Source: Prevotella sp. UBA4339 (GTDB taxonomy: Bacteria > Bacteroidota > Bacteroidia > Bacteroidales > Bacteroidaceae). From it: a stretch of DNA of 19,642 nucleotides. The translations under genes and the position numbers were made by a program. This document shows positions 13,088-19,642 of the stretch, one piece after another (position 1 is the first letter of the stretch; each line of letters starts with the position of its first letter). Under the pieces are notes generated by a model. That model was not told where the DNA came from and ran no database searches. It saw only the letters and a program-made list of their open reading frames with translations. The DNA lies in contig DGTJ01000061.1 of NCBI GenBank assembly GCA_002393725.1, forward strand, positions 1-19,642, read 5' to 3'.

Positions 13088-16000
13088 TTAACGTTTCATT
13101 ATTGTTTTCGTCTTTCCGTTTGTCATCCGAATAATCATAACTCCCTTATAGTTTGCATCTACAGGACGTCCGTTGAGATCGTAACGGCCCTGGATGTCGC
13201 TCTCATCGATAGTCATACCGCTGATGCCTGTGGTGACAGTCTTATTCAGGCTCTCTGTCTCATTCTTGATATTAGCCACATCATTGTTGATAATGCGGTC
13301 TACTTCTGTATCGACCATTGCGATTAAGGTATTGATTTCAGCTATTACAGCGTTTATCGACTCACTGTCTTCAGCATTGAGAGCAGCCGTCTCATCTGTC
13401 ACCTGCTTCGTCAATGCCTCAACATCCTCTATCACTGTGGCGTCGGCATAGCTTGCCTGAACCTTGTCACGGAGTGCTGTTGCTTCATCGAGCTTTGAGT
13501 TGATCTTAGTCCTGTCTTCCTCGATGGAGGCAATCTTTTTCTCTACATCCTTCTTGGATTCCTCGAGTTTTCCGATTTGGTCATTAATCTTGGCAAGGGC
13601 ATCCTCAAAGTTCTTGATCTCAGCATCAGTAGCACGAGTGCGAATCGAAGATGATGGCTTAAGTTCAGCTATCATATCAGAGATTTCTTTTGCCTTAGCC
13701 TTGAAATCATTGATAAAACCATCTATCTCATTCAACTTTTCAGTAAGTTTATTGAGGTTTGTCTGGATATCAGCATATTTCTCAGTCTTCTTTGTAATAA
13801 CATCTGTCAGAGAACTTATAGCGGTCTTGCAGGCCTCCTTGGCTTTCGCCAGTTTCTCGGCTTTCTCGCGCTCTTTCTCTTCCTTCTCCTTGGCAGCCTC
13901 GGCATCAGCTATAGCTTTGTCAACGGTCTTCTCAAGGTCGGCCAATGCAGTAGTGATAGCATCAGTAGAAAGAGTCTTAAGAGTCTTAGACAGCTCGCTT
14001 ACACCAGAGGTTACTGCTGATACATTTATATCTGCGGCAGCCTTATCAACAGCATCGACATTTGAAGCCTGAGCTTCAACATCGGCCTTCTTCGTTGCAG
14101 CATTGACAGCAGACTGAGCATCGGATAACTTCTTCTTAGCCTCATCAAGCTTGGTCTTAAGAGTGGAATTCTCCTTCTCCTGGTCCACAAGCTTATTTGT
14201 GAGGTCTGACAAGGAAGTAGTATAAGTCTTGAGTGCAGTCTCCTGATTAGAGAGAGCTTTCTGATACTCGGTCTTCTTTGCATCAGTTAGGAGTTCATTC
14301 TCCAATTTCTTCTTGATAGCAGAAATCTTGTCGGATACGGACTTTGCTGCCTCAGAAGCTGTTGCTATCGCAGTCTTCAAATCTGCAATAGACTTGCTGT
14401 TGGCATCTATCTGGCTCTGCTTATCAGTGAGAGTCTTACTGATAGCGTCCATCTTACTTGTCATGCTGGCCTTCGCAGCCTCGAGCTCCTTTCTCTCCTT
14501 CTCATCCTGTGCAGCAGCTGCAGCATCGGCTATGGCTTTGTCGACGGTCTTCTCGAGATCGGTCAATGCTGTAGTGATGGCTCCAGTAGAAAGGATCTTA
14601 AATGCTTCTTCCAGTAAGACAACACCTGAGGTTACTGCTGATACATTTATATCTGCAGCTGTCTTCTCAATAGCATCGACATTTGAAACCAGAGCATCCA
14701 CATCAGCCTTCTTTGTTGCAGCATTGACAGCAGCCTGAGCTTCGGCAGCCTTCTTCTTAGCCTCATCAAGCTTGGTCTTCAGAGAAGTATTCTCTGCCGC
14801 TCTCTCTGACAATTTGCTTGATAGTTCTGACAGAGCTGTATTGTATTCCTTAAGTTTGCCTTCCTGTTCAGAGAGGACCTTCTGATACTCAGTCTTCTTT
14901 GCGTCGGTCAGGAGTTCATTCTCCAGTTTCTTCTTGATAGCAGTTATCTTGTCGGATACAGACTTAGCTGCCTCTGAGGCTGTAGCTATCGCAGTCTTCA
15001 AATCTGCAATAGACTTGTTGTTTGCATCTATCTGACTCTGCTTTTCTGTTAGAGTCTTACTGATAGCGTCAATCTTACTTGTCATGTTAGCCTTTGCTGC
15101 CTCGAACTCCTTGCGCTCCTTTTCCTTCAGTTCCTCCTCTGCCTTCTTGACGGCATCGTTGAAAGCATTCTCTATGGTAGTAGCTGTATTTGACAGGGTG
15201 TTGATATCAAGTTCCGACAATATGGTCTTCAGATTCTTGATGTCTGATTCAACATTATCGGCATTTATCGCTGCTATCAGAGTAGACAACTCTGTGACTT
15301 TGGCATTAGCTGCATCAAGAGCCGATGTCGTGGTAATATTGCTGACACCTGCGATCTGTTCATTCACCTTAGCGAGTGCTTCATCCAACTGCTTCTTTAA
15401 GTTGTCGTTTGCTGTTTTTGCAGCTGTGAGTTTGTCTTTTATCTGCTGAATATTCTGCTCCAATTGGGTCTTCTTGGCCTTCAGGTCTGCGATCTTGCTG
15501 TTGAGGTCATTCTTCTGTGCGTCCGACAGGAGTTTGCTGTCAGCCACAATCTTCTCTATCGCTGCCAGCTTAGTATTCAGTTCGCTGACTGAGCTGGTTG
15601 CAGTAGACAGGGAGGTCTCCAGACTTGTTATCTCAGCCACATTGGCAGTCTGCTTTGTGGTCTTTGATGTTATGGAATTCTTCAAGTCCTCAAGCTTCTT
15701 TTTCAGGTCATTGCGCTGAGCATCAGTAACTTCTTCTGGAGTCTCAGTAAATGATGTCCGCGAGAATTTTATTGTATTATCAGAAACTTTCATGTAAATG
15801 ATATACTTATCTGCATCTTCACATAATCGCCAACTATCTGAAGATCCTTTTTCTCTGCTATAAGCCTTTAGCTCATAAATGCCATTTTCAAGACCACTGC
15901 CAATATAATATATAGACCATCCTGTCGTATAGGTAAGATTGAAATTCATTTGATCTACCTGCCCGGCAGGAGTAATATCTCCAATCAAAGAGTTGTTCTG

Positions 16001-17374
16001 ATGAAGTCCCATTCCAAATTCAAAGTTATAGGTATTAATCAGATGATTTTGGAATTGGAAGTACAATGCCAGACTCACATTGCCATAAGACCTTGAGGCT
16101 TCTAATGACTGCTTGGGACTATTAATGGCTGCTTGTGCTCCTGTCCCTGCTTTATCAAACAATACTCCAACGACAGTCGCATTAACTATTTCTGACACAT
16201 CTACTGAATTATTATCGATACCAATCACAGCCTCTTGTCCGAAATTATATGCTCCAGTCGAGCCTCCTATGCCTTGAACATTCGGTTTTAAAGCAGAAAG
16301 TTTGAAATATCCGTCAGGACTGCTTCCCAACTGGCCCCAGCCCCAGTTTATATGGAAGGCATCTCCTCCTGCGTCATATCCGTCAATAATGAAAGCATGG
16401 CCGCTACCTCCGTTCTCAGCAGTCTGACCGCCATAAATCACAGGGCGATGAGCTGCCACTTCATTGTAAATCATCGTGTTCCAGTCTTCATCATTGCTCC
16501 ACTCACGCTTTTTATAAGCCACTTGTTTTCCGTATCCGAAATAAGACTTCAAGGCATCGGGCACTCTAGAAAGTGACGCCGAAGACCCCGTACCATTATA
16601 GAGCATCTCAACAGAACGGCCGCAGTAAGACATAAGCTGCGCTATTGCCTCCTTCTTGGCATCTGCCTCACTTCCATTGTAGTTTGCAACGTCCAAGTTG
16701 GCCCAGTCGATTGTGGTACTGGCAGGTATGGCTTCATAGGACGCATAGCCGTCAGAGCCGAAATTAATCTTATATGCAGGGATCTCAGCAGTTGTAGCAG
16801 AGGGGTGTTTATATACAGACATCGCCTGGGCCATCGCTGTTGCCACACAGCCTGTAGGAGCTTGGATATGCTTTTTCGTTGCAGGCAAGTCAACGAAACA
16901 ATATTTATTATAAGGCGATCCTTGGTCCCAGTGCACCTCAACAAAAGGCGATACAGAAGCAAAAGCGGCTTTTGCCACACTATTGCCCCTGCGAGTTGCC
17001 TTGCTTTCTTGCATGCTTCTTATTTGCGCCTCATATCCTTTGAGCCAGGCTGCCATATTTGAAGGAATCTGGTCCAAATCAAAAGAACCGCTATCAGAAT
17101 ATCCAAGGACAGCTTCGGCATTGTCATCACCACTGACGATCACGAAGCCCTGATTCTGCCCGGCATTGAAGATATAGTAGTAATCCTGCGCATTATTGCC
17201 CTTGGCACGCGCTCTGGATGCCGATGTCTCGGCAACTGTCAAACTACGCGAGAGACCTTTCTGGCTGAGGAACTGCTGCGCCTTGCGCAAGGCCTGGTCA
17301 CGGTTAATCTGATCTGCCCACGACACTGATGCGAGGGAGATGATTGAAATAAGAAGTAGTAAGAATCGCTTCAT
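13088..17374 (-). CDS. Secreted C10 (streptopain/Spi-type) cysteine protease with modular coiled-coil stalk
   Basis: The 1428-residue product has a signal peptide (1-20) and a Spi-like inhibitory propeptide (about 21-125; YYYIFNAGQNQGFVIVSGDD). The C10 catalytic domain is at about 139-388: HWDQGSPYN, TGCVATAMAQ with nucleophile Cys176, SGHAFIIDGYD with His326, and HINWGWGQLG. A beta-rich region (about 390-540) follows. Residues 545-1390 form helical modules repeating every 206-219 residues, marked by (T/S)DA turns at 617, 823, 1030 and 1249; modules 752-958 and 959-1165 are about 78% identical by eye. The end (RYDLNGRPV to NGKTKTIMKR) resembles short C-terminal sorting tails of Prevotella secreted proteins. 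It should be made as a zymogen and act outside the cell. Streptopain is about 400 residues, so the stalk more than triples the length. I chose the ATG at 17374 because the promoter overlaps any earlier start. Confidence 0.88.
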   Translation of the reverse strand: MKRFLLLLISIISLASVSWADQINRDQALRKAQQFLSQKGLSRSLTVAETSASRARAKGNNAQDYYYIFNAGQNQGFVIVSGDDNAEAVLGYSDSGSFDLDQIPSNMAAWLKGYEAQIRSMQESKATRRGNSVAKAAFASVSPFVEVHWDQGSPYNKYCFVDLPATKKHIQAPTGCVATAMAQAMSVYKHPSATTAEIPAYKINFGSDGYASYEAIPASTTIDWANLDVANYNGSEADAKKEAIAQLMSYCGRSVEMLYNGTGSSASLSRVPDALKSYFGYGKQVAYKKREWSNDEDWNTMIYNEVAAHRPVIYGGQTAENGGSGHAFIIDGYDAGGDAFHINWGWGQLGSSPDGYFKLSALKPNVQGIGGSTGAYNFGQEAVIGIDNNSVDVSEIVNATVVGVLFDKAGTGAQAAINSPKQSLEASRSYGNVSLALYFQFQNHLINTYNFEFGMGLHQNNSLIGDITPAGQVDQMNFNLTYTTGWSIYYIGSGLENGIYELKAYSREKGSSDSWRLCEDADKYIIYMKVSDNTIKFSRTSFTETPEEVTDAQRNDLKKKLEDLKNSITSKTTKQTANVAEITSLETSLSTATSSVSELNTKLAAIEKIVADSKLLSDAQKNDLNSKIADLKAKKTQLEQNIQQIKDKLTAAKTANDNLKKQLDEALAKVNEQIAGVSNITTTSALDAANAKVTELSTLIAAINADNVESDIKNLKTILSELDINTLSNTATTIENAFNDAVKKAEEELKEKERKEFEAAKANMTSKIDAISKTLTEKQSQIDANNKSIADLKTAIATASEAAKSVSDKITAIKKKLENELLTDAKKTEYQKVLSEQEGKLKEYNTALSELSSKLSERAAENTSLKTKLDEAKKKAAEAQAAVNAATKKADVDALVSNVDAIEKTAADINVSAVTSGVVLLEEAFKILSTGAITTALTDLEKTVDKAIADAAAAAQDEKERKELEAAKASMTSKMDAISKTLTDKQSQIDANSKSIADLKTAIATASEAAKSVSDKISAIKKKLENELLTDAKKTEYQKALSNQETALKTYTTSLSDLTNKLVDQEKENSTLKTKLDEAKKKLSDAQSAVNAATKKADVEAQASNVDAVDKAAADINVSAVTSGVSELSKTLKTLSTDAITTALADLEKTVDKAIADAEAAKEKEEKEREKAEKLAKAKEACKTAISSLTDVITKKTEKYADIQTNLNKLTEKLNEIDGFINDFKAKAKEISDMIAELKPSSSIRTRATDAEIKNFEDALAKINDQIGKLEESKKDVEKKIASIEEDRTKINSKLDEATALRDKVQASYADATVIEDVEALTKQVTDETAALNAEDSESINAVIAEINTLIAMVDTEVDRIINNDVANIKNETESLNKTVTTGISGMTIDESDIQGRYDLNGRPVDANYKGVMIIRMTNGKTKTIMKR
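13880..15121 (-). repeat. Two 621-bp direct repeats within the protease gene
   Basis: Copies occupy about 14501-15121 and 13880-14500, with an exact period of 621 bases measured at two anchors: GTCATG at 15081 and 14460, and GCTTTG at 14535 and 13914. Each encodes 207 residues. Similarity is highest over the first 85 residues and over AATKKAD to INVSAVTSGV. Homologous recombination between them would change stalk length in frame. Confidence 0.88.
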
Positions 17375-17404
17375 ATGCTTAAGTTTTATGTTAATAATTT
17401 GCCA

Positions 17405-17436
17405 CAAAGATACATAAAAATTCCGATATTACCAAA
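17405..17436 (-). promoter_or_regulatory. Promoter of the C10 protease unit
   Basis: On the minus strand TTTG (17433-17436), 20 bases, TATCTTTG (17405-17412), with AATTTTTATG directly before the -7 box. The start codon is 30 bases further on. No other promoter is seen before the downstream Lys/Ala-rich gene. Confidence 0.75.
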
Positions 17437-17471
17437 CATTTATTCCAAAAAGTAACCTTTCAGACCTTATT

Positions 17472-17520
17472 TATGACAAAGAGCGCAAATGAGACAGGCT
17501 CGCATGCGCTCTTTGTCATA
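17472..17520. terminator. 16-bp perfect inverted repeat after the outer-membrane protein gene
   Basis: TATGACAAAGAGCGCA (17472-17487) and its exact complement (17505-17520) enclose a 17-base loop. It begins 17 bases past the stop codon of the barrel-protein gene and stands upstream of the protease promoter. Neither side has a T-run, so termination may be inefficient or use another mechanism. Confidence 0.65.
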
Positions 17521-17537
17521 TTACCCGTAGATGCCTG

Positions 17538-18146
17538 TTAGAACTTGCAGCGGATACCGGCAACGAATACGCCTTGCTCTCCAACTCCCAGCTCTAAGAA
17601 GCCGCGCAAGTATGGACTACCTGCCTCAAGGCCAAGGATTGAGGCCTGCCAGTTGAAATTAACCTCGCTCTCTGAGCGGTCCTCTGTGCTGCCCTTAGTG
17701 TAATCCTCCTTCTTCGAGGTGAACGAGGCACCAACGGCGAGCTTCGAGTACATGCCGAAATACTTCTTGCGCAGCCAGTTGAACTTTGCGGCAGGCAGAA
17801 CGGAGATAAAGGTGTTCTTGGCCTCGCCATACTTGTCACCGACAATGAACATGTCTTTGGTCTCCTTGGTATAAGTTCCGATAGCACCCAGACCTACCAC
17901 AGCGCTGACATGATAGAAATACTCCAAACCTATCGCACCTGTGATATTGCCGTCGTCGTACCTGACAGTGCCAAGAGAGAGTATAGACGAGCCCAGGTTG
18001 TCACCGATAGACTGCCATGTAGAGTTAGACAGTCCGCCATAGCTGATGCCAATCTCATGCTTGGTATCGTCATAACCATCCTGTGCCTGAACACTCATTG
18101 CAGTCATCATGGCGACTGCTGCCATAACTAAAATCTTTTTCATCAT
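17538..18146 (-). CDS. Small outer-membrane beta-barrel-like protein
   Basis: The 202-residue product has a signal peptide (MMKKILVMAAVAMMTAMSVQAQ). The mature part is made of alternating hydrophobic and polar strands rich in Gly, Tyr and Phe (for example GAIGLEYFYHVSAVVGLGAIGTY). It ends in GVFVAGIRCKF; a terminal Phe is the usual barrel-assembly signal. Length suits an eight-strand OmpX/OmpW-like barrel. A charged segment KKEDYTKGSTEDRSESE (about 146-162) could be an exposed loop. Function is unknown. ATG codons at 18146 and 18143 are adjacent and both fit. It has its own promoter with a leader of about 55-60 bases and is a single-gene unit ended by the inverted repeat. The one cysteine near the C-terminus is unusual for a barrel. 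Confidence 0.8.
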   Translation of the reverse strand: MMKKILVMAAVAMMTAMSVQAQDGYDDTKHEIGISYGGLSNSTWQSIGDNLGSSILSLGTVRYDDGNITGAIGLEYFYHVSAVVGLGAIGTYTKETKDMFIVGDKYGEAKNTFISVLPAAKFNWLRKKYFGMYSKLAVGASFTSKKEDYTKGSTEDRSESEVNFNWQASILGLEAGSPYLRGFLELGVGEQGVFVAGIRCKF

Positions 18147-18208
18147 TGTTTTAACTTAAATTATTATCATTTCTTCCACTCATCAGCTTAATTAAACCAA
18201 TACGGCTG

Positions 18209-18238
18209 CAAAGTTAGACATTTTTTTTGATTTACAAA
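18209..18238 (-). promoter_or_regulatory. Promoter of the outer-membrane barrel gene
   Basis: On the minus strand TTTG (18235-18238), 18 bases, TAACTTTG (18209-18216). The spacer holds a run of eight A followed by TGTC. The long leader (about 55 bases to ATG) is AT-rich; I see no riboswitch-like structure in it. The rest of the stretch up to 18313 holds nothing I can name. Confidence 0.68.
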
Positions 18239-18313
18239 CAAGTTAAGACAAAAATAAAAAAGAAATATTATGAACGTAACTATAATTCGGATTTTTAACT
18301 TGTCATCATTCCT

Positions 18314-18586
18314 TTAGGTGGGCAGTTTCAGACTCTTCACCATGTGCATGGTGCCCTGCTTGTACTTCTGGAAGTGCTCCGTCTTGATGTGGCTCTGATA
18401 GGCATCCTCAGAGGCATAGATTTCAAGTATACGAATCTGTGTGGAGTCCTCCGCACTCTACATGGGAAAGAGGCAGACGACACCCGGCTCGCGCTCCATG
18501 CTCAGCCGGTCCACCTCGTTGGCAAACTTCAGGTATTCCTTCAGATGCTCTGGGTATACCTCGATTTCAGCTAATCTTACAATCAT
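18314..18586 (-). pseudogene. Antibiotic-biosynthesis-monooxygenase (ABM) domain gene broken by an in-frame amber codon
   Basis: From ATG at 18586 the frame gives MIVRLAEIEVYPEHLKEYLK and continues to PGVVCLFPM. It meets TAG (18458-18460) and then goes on in the same frame for 47 codons (IRILEIYASEDAYQSHIKTE, HFQKYKQGTM) to TAA at 18314. Both halves together make a normal ABM domain of 90 residues with the expected ALEIY-like strand and HxxTxHFxxY-like helix. A single CAG to TAG change would explain it. Without readthrough only 42 residues are made, less than half the fold. Intact relatives are small dimeric quinol monooxygenase-like proteins. It lies 82 bases after the aldo/keto reductase gene, probably in one transcript. 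Confidence 0.8.
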
Positions 18587-18668
18587 AGTCTCATATTTGA
18601 TTGGTGATGTAAATTCCTCGTCAGTCACTTCCTTAAGCTGCACGACATGTTCTTCACCTGCGACGATG

Positions 18669-19604
18669 TCACTCCATACTATGCTCCCAATTGCCCCTGG
18701 TATCGATACCTGTAGCATCAGCGAGCTGTTCCAGACGGGTTACCTCCTCGGCAGTCAGCTGAATCTTGGCAGCTTCGGCAGCCTCGATGACGTGACGCTC
18801 CTTGGTGGCTCCAATGATAGGCATAGTGCCCTTGGCAATGGCCCAGGCAATACCTACTTGCGAACAGCTTGCACCATATTTCTCTCCGATGGACTTCATC
18901 TCATTCGTCAAAGCCTCCAGCTGCGGCAGCACAGGGTTATACTTCTTACCACGGTCACTCTCTTCTGGCAGCGGGTTCTCTTTATTATATTTACCAGAAA
19001 GTGCCCCTTGTTCCAGTACCATGTAGGACCAAAACTCTATGCCGTTCTCTTTACAGTAATCCAGCACACCACCTTTTTCTGACGAGCGATATAACAGCGA
19101 GAAGTGGTTCTGAACGGCACTAACCTTAAATCCGGCTTCGCCCAGGATTTCATTAGCACGACGAATCTCTTTGATATTATGGTTCGATACGCCCACGCGC
19201 TTTACATTACCAGACTGCAACAAGGGAATCAGTCCCGGAGTCCACCGCTCAACATCCATCGGGTTGTGAATCCAGTAGATGTCAATATAGTCGCATCCTA
19301 TTCGCTCAATCGAGGCATCGGCCATCTTCTCCACGGAATTCTCGAATATCTCGGCAATCTGTGGTGTGAACTTTGTAGAGATTTGAACATCTGAACGGTT
19401 GTACGCCATTGCCAACTGGCCGAGTATTTTTTCAGACTCGCCCATACCATAGGCTGTTGCTGTGTCCCAAAGAGAGAGACCTGCTTCCATTGCCGCATCA
19501 AACACGGGTTTCAAGTTCTCTACGTCTGTCTTACTTCCAAACACGGTATCTCCACCGAATGCTCCTGTGCCCCAAGCCCAGGTTCCTAATGCTATCTTTG
19601 CCAT
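18669..19604 (-). CDS. Aldo/keto reductase
   Basis: The 311-residue protein is a cytoplasmic NADPH-dependent (beta/alpha)8-barrel reductase of carbonyl compounds. The catalytic tetrad is visible: Asp47 (LWDTATAYG), Tyr52, Lys78 (ISTKFTP) and His113 (YWIHNP). VKRVGVSNHN (134-143) and the late cofactor-binding stretch GTMPIIGATKERH are also conserved. I chose the ATG at 19604 over a TTG nine bases earlier because homologues begin MAKIALGTWAWG. The substrate cannot be named. The ABM-domain remnant follows on the same strand. The C-terminus (GIDTRGNWEHSME) looks complete. No convincing consensus promoter is visible in the 38 bases left before the window ends. Confidence 0.93.
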   Translation of the reverse strand: MAKIALGTWAWGTGAFGGDTVFGSKTDVENLKPVFDAAMEAGLSLWDTATAYGMGESEKILGQLAMAYNRSDVQISTKFTPQIAEIFENSVEKMADASIERIGCDYIDIYWIHNPMDVERWTPGLIPLLQSGNVKRVGVSNHNIKEIRRANEILGEAGFKVSAVQNHFSLLYRSSEKGGVLDYCKENGIEFWSYMVLEQGALSGKYNKENPLPEESDRGKKYNPVLPQLEALTNEMKSIGEKYGASCSQVGIAWAIAKGTMPIIGATKERHVIEAAEAAKIQLTAEEVTRLEQLADATGIDTRGNWEHSME

Positions 19605-19642
19605 ATTTCTCAAATTATTTACTAAAGTTTCGCAAGTGATGG

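Noticed and set aside
12694..13134. Leu/Ser-rich 146-codon open frame on the plus strand
   Set aside because: It is the antisense of the Lys/Ala-rich gene; the Leu and Ser codons are the complements of Lys, Glu and Ala codons. The minus-strand frame has a signal peptide and good context.
13464..14738. Long Ser/Ala/Val-rich plus-strand frames that look like membrane proteins
   Set aside because: They mirror the coiled-coil modules of the C10 protease and repeat with the same 621-base period, as antisense shadows would.
13088..17374. SMC/Rad50-like or phage tail-fibre protein suggested by the coiled coil
   Set aside because: There is no ATPase motif, and the N-terminus has a signal peptide, propeptide and complete C10 Cys/His catalytic motifs.
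18458..18718. 86-codon frame starting at 18718 as an intact gene
   Set aside because: Its start lies within the aldo/keto reductase gene and it ends at the amber codon in the middle of an ABM domain. The ATG at 18586 with the continuing frame beyond TAG explains it better.

Overview
The window looks like a chromosomal segment of a Bacteroidales bacterium, most likely Prevotella or a close relative. The reasons are the sigma-ABfr-type promoters (TTTG, about 20 nt, TAnnTTTG) before most transcription units, a sphingolipid-type serine palmitoyltransferase, the fused HisB enzyme, and the Bacteroidetes families DUF4421, DUF1460 and Spi/C10 peptidase. Shine-Dalgarno sequences before genes are mostly absent. 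I see no phage, insertion sequence, CRISPR array or integrase. Most of the window is housekeeping; the accessory-looking part is at 12.6-18.6 kb.

Layout. 1-2.6 kb: the 5' end of a tRNA (minus), serine palmitoyltransferase spt (minus), and a divergent diacylglycerol/sphingosine-kinase-family lipid kinase (plus), followed by a 7-bp-phased AAGGAG repeat. 2.6-6.4 kb: tRNA-Cys and a compact minus-strand operon. In transcription order it encodes a Gfo/Idh/MocA oxidoreductase, a DUF4421 envelope protein, a DUF1460 amidase-like protein, a YkvA/DUF1232 protein and a 58-residue Cys-rich membrane protein. The promoter of tRNA-Cys lies over the end of that last gene. 6.5-8.1 kb: a four-helix membrane protein translationally coupled to bifunctional hisB. 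8.2-9.3 kb: an MltF-like lipoprotein lytic transglycosylase on the minus strand. 9.4-12.6 kb: hisG-hisD-hisC, ended by a strong bidirectional terminator.

12.7-17.4 kb: a secreted C10 (streptopain-like) cysteine protease of 1428 residues. It carries four coiled-coil modules of about 207 residues and a short C-terminal sorting-like tail. Just downstream, probably in the same transcript, is a small exported Lys/Ala-rich basic helical protein. 17.5-18.1 kb: a small outer-membrane beta-barrel-like protein. 18.3-19.6 kb: an aldo/keto reductase followed by an antibiotic-biosynthesis-monooxygenase-domain gene interrupted by an in-frame amber codon.

The histidine genes cover the first step (HisG), three late steps (HisB twice, HisC) and the last step (HisD); the remaining enzymes must be encoded elsewhere. 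hisB is separated from hisGDC by a gene on the opposite strand. The best candidates for new biology are the modular-stalk C10 protease with its basic helical neighbour, the unrecorded Cys-rich membrane peptide, and the heptamer repeats. I found no complete, clearly novel defence or mobile system.
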